Assembly: GCF_029081005.1 (NCBI RefSeq)
Contig: NZ_JAJQTQ010000033.1
Span: forward strand, 1-36,352
From: Halomonas elongata
GTDB lineage: Bacteria > Pseudomonadota > Gammaproteobacteria > Pseudomonadales > Halomonadaceae
Length of the DNA: 36,352 nucleotides
Direction: 5' to 3'
Made by a program: the position numbers and the translations under genes. Shown here piece after piece: positions 9,095-17,628 of this stretch. Each line of letters begins with the position of its first letter. Position 1 is the stretch's first letter. The notes beneath the pieces were generated by a model. That model was not told the DNA's origin, ran no database searches, and saw only the letters and a program-made list of their open reading frames with translations.

Positions 9095-10417
9095 GTGAGG
9101 CGGCTCTGGAAACGCGAACTATGGCGCCTGGCGGGCCTGACCGCCATCGGCGCGCTGATCGGCTGGCCCTTCTCCGCCATCGGCGCCGGCATCGCGGTGG
9201 CCCTGGCGCTCCAGCTGGCCTATCAGCTGCGCCAGCTTCACGCCCTGCACGAATGGCTGGCCCACCATCCCCATGACGAGCCACCCGCCGCCTCGGGCCT
9301 GTGGGGCGAGCTGTTCGATCGCCTGTACCGTTATCAGAAAGGCCAGCGCATCACCCAGCGGCGCCTGCGCGACACCCTGAGGCGGATTCAGGAATCCTCC
9401 GAGGCGATGCGCGACAGCGTGGTCATGCTCGACCGTCACGGCGACATGGAGTGGTGGAACAGTGCTGCCGAACGCATGCTGGGGCTGAAGCCCGCCCATG
9501 ATCGCGGCCAGCACATCACCAACCTGCTGCGCGATCCGCGCTTCGTCGATTATTTCCAGGCCCGGAACTACCGCGAGCCCCTGACGCTGAGCTCTCCCAT
9601 CGACGAGCAGATGATCCTGCAGTTCCAGATCACCCTCTACGGCGACGACGAACGCCTGGTGATGGCACGTGACATCACCCGCCTGCATCGTCTCGAGCAG
9701 ATGCGACGCGACTTCGTCGCCAACGTTTCCCATGAGCTACGCACGCCGCTGACGGTGTTGAGCGGCTATCTGGAAACCTATGGCGACATGGCCGACCAGT
9801 TGCCCGGCCGACTGGGGCGCGGTTTCGAACAGATGCGCAGCCAGACGACACGCATGCAGAACCTGGTCAACGACCTGCTGCTGCTGTCGCGACTCGAGAT
9901 CGACCAGGGCGGCCAGGACGATACGCCCATCGAGCTTGCCGGCCTGCTGGACAATATCCGCCGCGATGCCGAAGCGCTTTCCGACGGTCGCCACCACCTC
10001 GATGTGGAGATCGACGACTCACGCCGCCTGGTCGGCAGCGAGAAGGAAATCCACAGCGCCCTCTCCAACCTCGCCTTCAACGCCGTACGCTACGCCGGGG
10101 AACAGCGTCATATCGTCCTGCGCTGGACGAGCCACGCAGACGGCGCCTGCCTGGAAGTGGAGGACGACGGCGAAGGCATCGAGCCCCACCACATTCCACG
10201 CCTCACCGAGCGCTTCTACCGGGTCGACAAGGGCCGCAGCACCGCCACTGGCGGCACCGGTCTGGGTCTGGCCATCGTCAAGCACGTGCTGCTGCGCCAC
10301 GGCGCACGACTCGAGATCGACTCCCACCCCGGCGAAGGCGCCATTTTTCGCTGCGTTTTCCCCGGCGAACGACTGGCCGCCGCCGACCACAAGAGTGATC
10401 GCCAGCAGCGAGCCTGA
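9095..10417 (+). CDS. phoR: Phosphate regulon sensor histidine kinase PhoR
   Basis: 440 aa, GTG start one base after the phoB stop, so it is co-transcribed and translationally coupled. Two hydrophobic stretches lie in residues 10-45 with no large periplasmic domain, typical of PhoR, which senses phosphate through PstSCAB-PhoU. A PAS domain follows (about 103-195, DSVVMLDRHGDMEWWNSAAE), then HisKA with the autophosphorylated H213 in ANVSHELRTPLTVL. The HATPase domain carries the N box (SNLAFNAVRYA), the G1 box (EDDGEGI) and the G2 box (GGTGLGLAIVKHV). It acts at the inner membrane, phosphorylating PhoB when phosphate is scarce and dephosphorylating it otherwise. Only 35 bp separate its end from convergent cysZ. 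Confidence 0.97.
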   Translation: MRRLWKRELWRLAGLTAIGALIGWPFSAIGAGIAVALALQLAYQLRQLHALHEWLAHHPHDEPPAASGLWGELFDRLYRYQKGQRITQRRLRDTLRRIQESSEAMRDSVVMLDRHGDMEWWNSAAERMLGLKPAHDRGQHITNLLRDPRFVDYFQARNYREPLTLSSPIDEQMILQFQITLYGDDERLVMARDITRLHRLEQMRRDFVANVSHELRTPLTVLSGYLETYGDMADQLPGRLGRGFEQMRSQTTRMQNLVNDLLLLSRLEIDQGGQDDTPIELAGLLDNIRRDAEALSDGRHHLDVEIDDSRRLVGSEKEIHSALSNLAFNAVRYAGEQRHIVLRWTSHADGACLEVEDDGEGIEPHHIPRLTERFYRVDKGRSTATGGTGLGLAIVKHVLLRHGARLEIDSHPGEGAIFRCVFPGERLAAADHKSDRQQRA

Positions 10418-10452
10418 CTCCGGGGCATCGTCTGAATACTGCCTGTGCTCGC

Positions 10453-11211
10453 TCAGCGCACCGGCGGGGCAGCTCGGCCGGCGTCCGGTGTCAGCGCCCG
10501 ATAATGGCGGTCCCACATCAGCACCGCGGCGGCCACGGCACCGGGCAGCAGGAAGAGATTGGCCAGGGGCACCCAGGTGATCAGCGTCACCCAGCCCCCA
10601 TAGGTGAGGGTCGGCCAGCGACGCGCCGCCAGTCGTCGACGCATGTCGGCGAAGCTCACCTTGTTGTTGTCCATGGGATAGTCGAGATAGGTGATGGCCA
10701 TGGTCCAGGCCGTGAAGGCGGCCCACAGCAGCGGCGCGATCAGGTTGATCACGGGAATCCAGCTGATCACGAACAGGATCGCCATGCGCGGCAGGATGTA
10801 GGCCAGCTTGACCAGCTCGCGACCGAGCGCATCGATGGCGGTACGCACCAGGCCGCGATCATCCAGGGGCGCGCGTCCGGTGACCTCGATCTCGACCTTT
10901 TCCGCCAGGAAACCGTAGAAAGGCGCGGCGATCAGGTGCGTCACCAGGGTGAAGGTAAAGAACACGATCAGGATCAGGCTGATCACGAACAGCGGCCATA
11001 TCAGCCAGGAGAGCCAGTCGAGCCACCCCGGCACCATCGCCATCCAGCCGTCCAGCCAGCCACCGAAATGGCCCAGTACATAGGTCAGCATGCTCCCGTA
11101 GACCAGCAGGTTGGCGAGTATCGGCAGGAACACATAGCGACGCAGTCCCCGCGAGTAGACCAGGCGGGTCCCTCGAGACAGCGCCGTGAAAGCATCCAGC
11201 ATCGGTTTCAT
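10453..11211 (-). CDS. cysZ: Sulfate transporter CysZ
   Basis: 252 aa, matching the CysZ/EI24 family in size (E. coli 253 aa). Four or more hydrophobic segments appear, with the family phrases RGLRRYVFLPILAN, LIAAPFYGFLAEKVE and the re-entrant region ILPRMAILFVISWIPVIN. CysZ brings sulfate into the cytosol for cysteine synthesis. The ATG at 11211 has GAGG only two bases upstream, while the next in-frame ATG (11202) has it 11 bases upstream, so the exact start is uncertain. A terminator-like hairpin lies 17 nt upstream. It sits between phoR and phoU by position only; no role in phosphate uptake is implied. Confidence 0.92.
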   Translation of the reverse strand: MKPMLDAFTALSRGTRLVYSRGLRRYVFLPILANLLVYGSMLTYVLGHFGGWLDGWMAMVPGWLDWLSWLIWPLFVISLILIVFFTFTLVTHLIAAPFYGFLAEKVEIEVTGRAPLDDRGLVRTAIDALGRELVKLAYILPRMAILFVISWIPVINLIAPLLWAAFTAWTMAITYLDYPMDNNKVSFADMRRRLAARRWPTLTYGGWVTLITWVPLANLFLLPGAVAAAVLMWDRHYRALTPDAGRAAPPVR

Positions 11212-11227
11212 ATCCTCGATCACGACG

Positions 11228-11255
11228 AAAACGGCCGCCGCTCGTGGCGACGGCC
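11228..11255 (-). terminator. Intrinsic terminator or attenuator in the cysZ leader
   Basis: On the minus strand a GC-rich stem (arms 11246-11255 and 11233-11242; nine pairs including one G-T, one mismatch, 3-nt loop) is followed by GTTTTC. This is an intrinsic-terminator shape ending 17 nt before the cysZ start codon. It may terminate upstream readthrough or attenuate cysZ. Which is not determinable here. Confidence 0.6.
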
Positions 11256-11263
11256 CCTTGGGA

Positions 11264-11404
11264 AGCGCTGAACAAATCGACGAGCGGAGCGAAACGCAAG
11301 GCGCACGGAGCACAGGAACCGGAGTCTATGGGGTATAGGTGAGGATTCCGAGCACCGCGCAACGCAGCGATTTGCCCGCGCAGGCATTTGTGCAGTGTTT
11401 CTCT
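11264..11404. repeat. Symmetric intergenic element, possible dispersed MITE/REP-like repeat
   Basis: About 140 bp in the cysZ-phoU gap has imperfect inverted ends (GCTGAACAAAT at 11267-11277 against ATTTGTGCAGT near the right end; 9 of 11 match) and a central imperfect dyad around CTATGGGGTATAG. It encodes no convincing protein. Sequence of this kind recurs between genes in Halomonas as I recall, but only one copy lies in this window, so dispersal is inference. Confidence 0.4.
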
Positions 11405-11493
11405 TGCCTGTCAGGCGACTCGGCGAAACATGTGCATGGCCGGTTAATAGCGGCACAAGGACGTACCGCCGCCGGACGCCAGGCTGGCACTAG

Positions 11494-11540
11494 CCCACCT
11501 CACGTCAGCCGGTTCAAAACCTGCGCCAGCGTGAGATGGG
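11494..11540 (-). other. Hairpin downstream of phoU
   Basis: Inverted repeat CCCACCTCACG (11494-11504) against CGTGAGATGGG (11530-11540) matches at 10 of 11 positions across a 25-nt loop, starting 41 nt after the phoU stop. It lacks a U-tract, so it may be a Rho-dependent end or an mRNA-stabilising structure. Nothing else is recognised between this and the symmetric element. Confidence 0.4.
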
Positions 11541-11581
11541 CGGCCATCAAAGGCATCAGGATGATCTCTTTGATGACCAGG

Positions 11582-12307
11582 TCAAGCGTTCTCGCCGAGC
11601 TCCTGATCGAGATCATCCGGATCCGTGTGGCGGATGTCGAGCCCCTTGACCAGATAGACCACGTACTCGGCCAGGTTGTTGGCGTGATCGCCGACACGCT
11701 CCAGGGCGCGCAGAATCCACATGATGCCGAGTATCGGCGAGATCGAGCGGGCATCCTCCATCATGAAGGTCATCAGCGAACGCATGGCGGTCTGATACTC
11801 GCTGTCGACCTGCTCGTCTTCCTGCACGACCTGCAGTGCCAGCTCGGTGTCGAAGCGGGCGAAGGACGTCAGGGCATCGCGCATCATGCGCCGGACGTGC
11901 TCGCTGATGATACGCACCTCGACGAAGCCGCGGTTGCCGACGTTGTTATCGATCAGGTCGATGGCATTGCGGGCGATCTTGCTGGCCTCGTCACCGATGC
12001 GCTCCAGGTCGGAGGCGGCGCGGATCACCGCCAGTACCAGGCGCAGGTCGGATGCCGCAGGCTGGCGGCGGGCCAGTACCCGGGTGCACTCGTCATCGAT
12101 CTTGATCTGCATGTCGTTGACGGCGCGATCGTTGTCCACCACCCGTTCGGCCAGGGAGGAATCGGCATCGAGCAGAGCGCTCACCGCATCCTGTACCTGC
12201 TTCTCGACCAGGCCACCCATGGCCATCAGGTGGGTCTTGAGTTCCTCGAGCTCATGATTGAACTGGCGAGAGATATGCTGGCTGTGAATGTCGCTGGTGA
12301 TGTCCAT
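11582..12307 (-). CDS. phoU: Phosphate signalling protein PhoU
   Basis: 241 aa, an all-helical protein of two repeated three-helix bundles. Each repeat carries the metal-binding E(R)xGDxxxxIA-type motif: DLERIGDEASKIARNAI in the first and ALERVGDHANNLAEYVVYL in the second. PhoU couples the state of the PstSCAB transporter to PhoR, keeping the Pho regulon off when phosphate is plentiful. It is the last gene of pstS-pstC-pstA-pstB-phoU, 24 bp after pstB. Length and both motifs are intact. Confidence 0.96.
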   Translation of the reverse strand: MDITSDIHSQHISRQFNHELEELKTHLMAMGGLVEKQVQDAVSALLDADSSLAERVVDNDRAVNDMQIKIDDECTRVLARRQPAASDLRLVLAVIRAASDLERIGDEASKIARNAIDLIDNNVGNRGFVEVRIISEHVRRMMRDALTSFARFDTELALQVVQEDEQVDSEYQTAMRSLMTFMMEDARSISPILGIMWILRALERVGDHANNLAEYVVYLVKGLDIRHTDPDDLDQELGENA

Positions 12308-12331
12308 CAGACTCTCCTGGGGGCAGGGCCA

Positions 12332-13147
12332 TCAGGCCATGCGTCCGGTAATGTAATTCTCGGTGCGCGCGAGGCGCGGATTGGTGAACAGGGTATCGGT
12401 GGGGGCATACTCCACCAGCTCGCCGTTCTGCAGGAAGGCGGTATAGTCCGAGACCCGCGCTGCCTGCTGCATGTTGTGCGTGACCAGCACCAGGGTCAGG
12501 CTCGACTTCAGGTTGCGGATCAGTTCCTCGACCTTCAGCGTGGAAATCGGATCCAGCGCCGAGGCCGGTTCGTCGAGCAGCAGCACCTCGGGGCCCACGG
12601 CCAGGGTGCGGGCAATGACCAGTCGCTGCTGCTGGCCTCCGGACAACGACCAGGCGGAGGCCCGCAGGCGGTCCTTCACCTCATCCCACAGAGCCGACGA
12701 ACGCAACGCCCACTCGACGATGTCGTCGACACGCCGCTTGGGCATTCGCCCCTGCAGCCGCAGCCCGAAGGCCACGTTGTCATAGATCGACATGGGGAAG
12801 GGATTGGGCGCCTGGAAGACCATGCCCACCCGGCGACGCAATTCGGCCACTGCCACCTCGGGGGCATGAATGTCCTGGCCCTCGAGACGAATCTCGCCTT
12901 CCCACGTCACCTCCTCGTTGAGGTCATGCAGGCGATTGAGCGCGCGCAACAGCGTCGACTTGCCGCAACCCGAGGGGCCGATGAAGGCCGTGACACGGTG
13001 GCGCGGCACCCGCAACGTCAGGTTGGCGAGCGCCGGCTTGTCGCCATAGCGCAAGCCGAAACCACGAATCTCCAGGCTCGTGGCATCGGGGCTGAAATCG
13101 ATGAACGCTCCTGGCGAGGATCGCGTCTCCTGCATGACAGTCATCAA
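12332..13147 (-). CDS. pstB: Phosphate ABC transporter ATP-binding protein PstB
   Basis: 271 aa. Complete ABC ATPase: Walker [10 protein letters not shown] (about residues 57-65), Q-loop ([20 protein letters not shown], a PstB hallmark), signature SLSGGQQQR, Walker [14 protein letters not shown] and the switch His in [14 protein letters not shown]. It powers high-affinity phosphate import by PstC-PstA. An 18-residue N-terminal extension precedes the core, and the second codon is also ATG, so either start is possible. It begins 27 bp after pstA. Confidence 0.97.
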   Translation of the reverse strand: MMTVMQETRSSPGAFIDFSPDATSLEIRGFGLRYGDKPALANLTLRVPRHRVTAFIGPSGCGKSTLLRALNRLHDLNEEVTWEGEIRLEGQDIHAPEVAVAELRRRVGMVFQAPNPFPMSIYDNVAFGLRLQGRMPKRRVDDIVEWALRSSALWDEVKDRLRASAWSLSGGQQQRLVIARTLAVGPEVLLLDEPASALDPISTLKVEELIRNLKSSLTLVLVTHNMQQAARVSDYTAFLQNGELVEYAPTDTLFTNPRLARTENYITGRMA

Positions 13148-13174
13148 GGTTCCCCTTGGCGCAACGGTGCCACC

Positions 13175-14734
13175 TCAATATTTCGGGAGGGTGCCGTGGC
13201 GCGATCTCAAATGGTGACGCAGAAATATTGCAGTCAGGTTAAGCACCAGGATCACCAGGACCAGCAACAACGCCGTGGCATAGATCAACGGCATCGCTGC
13301 CTGGACATCCCCGCCATGGAAGGCGGCATCGAAGATGTGGTAGCCCAGATGCATGAACTTCCTCTCAAGATGGAGAAAGGGAAACTCGCCGTCCAGCGGG
13401 ACCTGGGGAGCCAGCTTGGCGACCCCGACCAGCATCAACGGCGCCACCTCCCCGGCGGCACGCGCCACCGCCAGGATCACCCCGGTCAGCATGGCCGGCG
13501 TGGCCATCGGCAAGACCACCCGAGTCAACATCTCGAGCCGGGTGGCGCCCAGCGCCAGGGCACCCTCGCGCTGACTCTCGGGAATGCGGGCCAGTCCCTC
13601 CTCGGTGGCGACGATCACCACCGGCAGGGTCAACAGCGCCAGCGTCAATGATGCCCACAGCAGGCCGCCGGTACCGAAGGTCGGTGACGGCAGCGACGAC
13701 GCGAAGAACCAGTCGTCCAGATGCCCCCCGATGCCATAGACGAAGACGCCGAGCCCGAAGACGCCATAGACGATGGATGGCACGCCGGCCAGATTGCGTA
13801 CGCCAATGCGTACCCAACGGGTCAGCCTTCCCTGGTGGGCCACTTCATTGAGATAGACCGCCGCCAGGACGCCGAAAGGCGTCACGAAGATCGACATCAA
13901 CACCACCATCAGTATCGTGCCGAAGATTGCTGGCCAGACACCGCCGGCGGTGTTGGCGGCACGCGGTCCCTCGGAAAGGAAACGCCATACATCCCGCCCC
14001 CAGGTCACGACCTTCTCGGTCACCCCCATGGCGTTGGGTCGCAACGCTCTCACCACCTCGGTCAGCGGCTGGCGCAGCCGCCTGCCATCGACGGTTTCCA
14101 GCACTAGGGTGTCAGCGGGCATGGCGGCTTGCCGCTCATGGACTCGCGCCTGAGCCTTGGCGAGTGCCTCACGCTCTCCTAGCGTCGCCTCTCCCGCCTC
14201 GAGACGATGCACCAGAGGCCGGATGGTCTGATCTCGCAGCACATCGATCGAATCCCGATGCGCCGCGAGCGCCGTCAATCGCCGCTCGAGAGCCAGCCAG
14301 GTCGACTCCCCGACGATACGCTCGCCCGATTCCGTCTCGATGGCCTCGAGACGACCGATGAACTCGCCCCAGCGCCGCCGTTCCAGTACCACCAGGCCGG
14401 AGGGATGATCCACCTCGTGGATCTCGTCCAGGTCCACCCAGGCCCAGATGGCATCATCCAGGTCACGATTGCCGGTACGGTACAGCCGCTCCCGACCATC
14501 GCCATCGGACAGAGGCACTTCCTTGACCTCACGACCGGCCAGTTGGCGTCCGTCATCGAGGGTCACCACCGCGACATCGGCCGGCCAGAAGTGTCCGAGC
14601 CCACGTACTGCCAACAGTCCCAGCAGCAACGCCAGCAGCGCCAGCGACGCCGCGACACTGCCGGCGGCCAGCCAGGCCCAAGGGCCCTCGCCGCTCGCCG
14701 CACGCTTCGGTGAGCGTCGCCAGGGTGCCGTCAT
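13175..14734 (-). CDS. pstA: Phosphate ABC transporter permease PstA (long form)
   Basis: 519 aa from the ATG at 14734, which overlaps the pstC stop in ATGA and has GGGAGGGG five bases upstream; longer open sequence is antisense-like. One membrane segment (about residues 22-45) is followed by a soluble insertion of roughly 230 residues (including EERRRWGEF-like charged stretches) before the permease core. The core has FGTILMVVLMSIFVTPFGV, the EAA-type cytoplasmic loop (EGALALGATRLEMLTRVVLP) and final membrane helices. E. coli PstA is about 296 aa, so this is the long type seen in Pseudomonas and Halomonas. It forms the channel with PstC. Confidence 0.95.
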   Translation of the reverse strand: MTAPWRRSPKRAASGEGPWAWLAAGSVAASLALLALLLGLLAVRGLGHFWPADVAVVTLDDGRQLAGREVKEVPLSDGDGRERLYRTGNRDLDDAIWAWVDLDEIHEVDHPSGLVVLERRRWGEFIGRLEAIETESGERIVGESTWLALERRLTALAAHRDSIDVLRDQTIRPLVHRLEAGEATLGEREALAKAQARVHERQAAMPADTLVLETVDGRRLRQPLTEVVRALRPNAMGVTEKVVTWGRDVWRFLSEGPRAANTAGGVWPAIFGTILMVVLMSIFVTPFGVLAAVYLNEVAHQGRLTRWVRIGVRNLAGVPSIVYGVFGLGVFVYGIGGHLDDWFFASSLPSPTFGTGGLLWASLTLALLTLPVVIVATEEGLARIPESQREGALALGATRLEMLTRVVLPMATPAMLTGVILAVARAAGEVAPLMLVGVAKLAPQVPLDGEFPFLHLERKFMHLGYHIFDAAFHGGDVQAAMPLIYATALLLVLVILVLNLTAIFLRHHLRSRHGTLPKY

Positions 14735-15954
14735 GACGCCCCTCCCATCCGGTGATAGCGACGACGCAGCCGCGACCTGACCACCTCGGCCAGGGTATTG
14801 ACGCAGAAGGTGAAGACGAACAGCAGCAACGCCGCCAGTAACAGCAGGCGATAATGGGTTCCCCCCGGTGCGGCTTCGGGCAGTTCGATGGCAATGCTGG
14901 CCGCCATCGACCGCAGGCCATCGAGCGGACTGGCGGTCATCAGCGCAGTATTGCCGCTGGCCATCAGTACGATCATGGTTTCCCCCACGGCCCGACCGGC
15001 GCCGATCATCACCGCCGACAGCACCCCCGGGCCGGCCGCCGGCAGCACCACTTTCCAGAGCGTCTGCCAACGTGTCGCACCCAACGCCTCGGCGCCTTCG
15101 ACGAGACTCTTCGGCACGCCCGACAGGGCATCCTCGGCCAGCGCATAGATGCTCGGCATGACCGCGAAGCCCATCGCCATGCCGACGATGATCGCGTTGC
15201 GATTCGCATAGTCGAGCCCCAGGGACACCTCCAGCCAGGCACGCAGATCACCGTCGAACCACCAGGCTTCCAGCAAGGGCGCCAGCCAGGACGACAGGCC
15301 CCATAGCAGCAGCAACCAGGGCAGCAGCCACAACGCCGCCCAGCCCATCGGCAGGCGGCGACGCAGCCCGGCACCGAGGCGCGCCCACAGGCCGCCGGCG
15401 AGCAACAGCCCCGGCGGCAAGATGATCAACAGTGTCATGCCCAGCGCCAGATGGACATCGAGCCAGGGCGCCAATACCAGTCCGGCGACGAAACCGACGA
15501 CCACGCCCGGCATGGCCTCCATCAGCTCCAGGGTCGGCTTCAGACGCGCCCTCAGGCGGCGCGACATGAACAGCGCCGAGTGTGCCGCCGCCCCCAGCGC
15601 CAACGGCACGGCAATCACCAGCGCCCAGGCCGCCGCTTCCAGGGTTCCCCAGACCAGTGGCAACATGCCGAAACGAGACTCGCCTCCCTCCTCGGGCATG
15701 GCGGGCTGCCAACGATGTACCGGTGTCCGGTGCCCCTCATAGTCCTGGGGCAGCCAGAGCGTCTCCAGGTTGATCCGGGGCGTATCCGTCGACGACCAGA
15801 ACAGTGGTACCACTTCCACCGCCAGAAACACGCCAATGGCCATCACCGCGGCGATCACGCCGATACCACCAGCGGTGATCAGCGCCGTGGCCAGGCGATC
15901 TCGGGTCTGACGGAAATGTCGACGCAAGGGTGGCGATGAGGGCGTATGCTGCAT
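14731..15954 (-). CDS. pstC: Phosphate ABC transporter permease PstC
   Basis: 407 aa integral membrane permease. One helix (about residues 23-50), a periplasmic stretch of about 60 residues, and the permease core with ELMEAMPGVVVGFVAGLVLAP, the EAA loop EGAEALGATRWQTLWKVVLP and the Pst signature GRAVGETMIVLMASGN. A hydrophobic segment (ALWLLPWLLLLWGLSSWLAP) lies inside the core. It pairs with PstA as the phosphate channel. A Pho box lies 40-68 bp upstream, giving the pstC-pstA-pstB-phoU part its own PhoB-dependent start. It overlaps pstA by 4 bp. Confidence 0.95.
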   Translation of the reverse strand: MQHTPSSPPLRRHFRQTRDRLATALITAGGIGVIAAVMAIGVFLAVEVVPLFWSSTDTPRINLETLWLPQDYEGHRTPVHRWQPAMPEEGGESRFGMLPLVWGTLEAAAWALVIAVPLALGAAAHSALFMSRRLRARLKPTLELMEAMPGVVVGFVAGLVLAPWLDVHLALGMTLLIILPPGLLLAGGLWARLGAGLRRRLPMGWAALWLLPWLLLLWGLSSWLAPLLEAWWFDGDLRAWLEVSLGLDYANRNAIIVGMAMGFAVMPSIYALAEDALSGVPKSLVEGAEALGATRWQTLWKVVLPAAGPGVLSAVMIGAGRAVGETMIVLMASGNTALMTASPLDGLRSMAASIAIELPEAAPGGTHYRLLLLAALLLFVFTFCVNTLAEVVRSRLRRRYHRMGGAS

Positions 15955-15993
15955 GGTGGATCCATGGCGGAATAGATGCGATAGCGGAAAAAT

Positions 15994-16022
15994 ACGACAG
16001 TGTCATGACAATGCGGTGACAC
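15994..16022 (-). promoter_or_regulatory. Pho box upstream of pstC
   Basis: Read on the minus strand: GTGTCAC (16022-16016), TTGTCAT (16011-16005) and CTGTCGT (16000-15994), exactly 11 bp apart, fitting PhoB direct-repeat sites. It lies in the 71-bp pstS-pstC spacer, starting just after the pstS stop, and suggests an internal PhoB-dependent promoter for pstCAB-phoU. Confidence 0.85.
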
Positions 16023-16025
16023 TCC

Positions 16026-16976
16026 TCAGGAATCCAGTGCTTCAAGACCGAGACGCCGACGCTGGCGCTCCAGCACCTCCCTCGGCAAGGCCACGAAGCC
16101 CAGCTCCTCGACGATCGACTGCCCTTCCGGCGACAGGACCAGATCGACGAAAGCGCGCTCGCCCCCTGGCAACGACTCGCCCGGCGGAAGGTTCACGTAA
16201 AGCCGCAGGTCGCGAGCAAAGGGGTAGTCGCCGCGACGCACCGCCGCCGGCTCGGGTCGGTGCAGGGCACCATCAGCATCACGCAAGGCCACCGGATGGA
16301 CGCCGGGCGTCAAGTGGTTGAGGCCAGCATAACCGATCGCCCGAGGATCCGAAGCCACCGCCGCGACCACGGCAGCCGAGCCGGGATGCTCGCTGACCTC
16401 GGGACGGAAGGCACCATCGCACAAGGCCTCGCGACGGAACAGCTCATGCGTGCCGGAGACGGCATTGCGTCCATGCGGCGCGATGCGTCCCTCGATGCCA
16501 CCTTCGATCAACGACGACCAGCGCTCGATACTGTCACCGGCACCGCAACGTCGACCATCCGAGAAGATGGCATCCAGGTCGGGGCGGCTCAGGCTACGCA
16601 GAGGATTGTGCCGATGCACCACCACCACCAGGGCATCCCGAGCCACCACCAGGGCCCGAGGAGGATAGCCATAGCGGCGCTCGAACATCGCTTTCTCATC
16701 CTCGGCCATGGGCCGCGACATGGGCCCCACCAGGGTCGTGCCAGCCGTCAACGCCGGCGGCGCACTGGCCGAACCGCTGGCCTGAAGCTGCAGACGCATG
16801 CCCGGATGCTGACGCGCCAGCCGCTCGCCCCAGCGCAGCATCAGGCCCGCCATGGTATCGGAACCCACGGTGCCCAGGGTGCCGACGGGCTCCTCGGCCG
16901 ACACCGGCGAGGCCCAGACGATACTCGCGACAACAAGCAGGGCAGCCCATAGACGTTGGCGAATGACGGATGGCAT
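16026..16976 (-). CDS. pstS: Phosphate-binding protein PstS
   Basis: 316 aa. The ATG at 16976 has GGGAGGA four bases upstream and starts a standard Sec signal peptide (RQRLWAALLVVASIVWASPVSA, cleavage near residue 27). The mature protein begins with the PstS pattern TVGSDTMAGLMLRWGERLA and has the phosphate-site phrase GRNAVSGTHELFRREALC. It captures phosphate in the periplasm and delivers it to PstC-PstA. It is first in the pst cluster; no Pho box is visible in its own 177-bp upstream region, unlike pstC and phoB. Confidence 0.93.
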   Translation of the reverse strand: MPSVIRQRLWAALLVVASIVWASPVSAEEPVGTLGTVGSDTMAGLMLRWGERLARQHPGMRLQLQASGSASAPPALTAGTTLVGPMSRPMAEDEKAMFERRYGYPPRALVVARDALVVVVHRHNPLRSLSRPDLDAIFSDGRRCGAGDSIERWSSLIEGGIEGRIAPHGRNAVSGTHELFRREALCDGAFRPEVSEHPGSAAVVAAVASDPRAIGYAGLNHLTPGVHPVALRDADGALHRPEPAAVRRGDYPFARDLRLYVNLPPGESLPGGERAFVDLVLSPEGQSIVEELGFVALPREVLERQRRRLGLEALDS

Positions 16977-17153
16977 GCGTCCTCCCGACGGAACAAGCAA
17001 CTGATGGGCATATCCGTGTCATGATGCCGCAAAAGGTGGAGAGATCACGAACTTGCCGTTTATCATGGCTCGCCAGGACCGGATGATCAGAAAACGCTGT
17101 ATCAGTCGTTGACTGACCTCCCTCACACACAACAATAAGCCAGGCCCCGACCC
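16977..17153. promoter_or_regulatory. pstS / thioesterase divergent spacer
   Basis: This region should hold promoters for both flanking genes. A lone PhoB-like half-site GTGTCAT (17016-17022, plus orientation) has no partner 11 bp either side. A TTGACT (17113-17118 region) could be a plus-strand -35, but no good -10 follows. No gene is seen. Confidence 0.35.
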
Positions 17154-17564
17154 ATGAGTGAACTCGATGACATCCCGGCACCGCGTGGCCAGCTGACATT
17201 GAAGCTGATCGCCAACCGCCAGGACACCAACCTCCACGGCGACATCCCAGGCGGCTGGCTGGTCGGCCAAATGGATCAGGCCGCCGAGCTGGCCGCCGGC
17301 CGCGAGGCCCACGGCCGAACCGCCACCGTGGCCATCGAAGCCATGGATTTCCTCTGCCCGGTCCGGGTGGGCTCGATGGTCAACATCTTCACCGAGGTCC
17401 GCGAGATCGGCCACAGCTCGATCAAGATCGAGGTCGAAGTATGGAGCCGTTCGCCCCAGGAGCGCGACCCCAATGAACTGCACAAGGTCACCGAGGCCCG
17501 TTTCGTGATGGTCGCCCTGGACGACAAGGGCCGGATTCGGGCCGTCCACCAGAGCGACCGTTAG
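17154..17564 (+). CDS. YciA-like acyl-CoA thioesterase
   Basis: 136 aa single hotdog domain. The YciA/BACH pattern is clear: DTNLHGDIPGGWLVGQMDQAAELAA contains the catalytic-helix GDI-GGW-QMD signature, and AIEAMDFLCPVRVGSMVNIF is the following strand pair. These enzymes hydrolyse acyl-CoA to free acid and CoA in the cytosol. The ATG at 17154 begins the family N-terminus, though no strong Shine-Dalgarno precedes it. It is divergent from pstS and convergent with the TRAP gene; a short GCCGGG-CA-CCCGGC dyad (17609-17622) lies in the convergent gap. Confidence 0.9.
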   Translation: MSELDDIPAPRGQLTLKLIANRQDTNLHGDIPGGWLVGQMDQAAELAAGREAHGRTATVAIEAMDFLCPVRVGSMVNIFTEVREIGHSSIKIEVEVWSRSPQERDPNELHKVTEARFVMVALDDKGRIRAVHQSDR

Positions 17565-17628
17565 GCCTTTCCCGAAAAGCGCCTCAGACCGGCGACCTTT
17601 CAGGCAAGGCCGGGCACCCGGCACGAGC

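Noticed and set aside
11339..13651. A 770-codon plus-strand open frame opposite phoU, pstB and pstA
   Set aside because: Composition is that of an antisense shadow in a high-GC genome (rich in H, Q, G, R) with no family pattern. The opposite strand encodes complete phoU, pstB and pstA.
17609..17622. Terminator between the thioesterase and TRAP genes
   Set aside because: The GCCGGG-CA-CCCGGC dyad has a 2-nt loop and no U-tract on either strand, so it is too weak to call.
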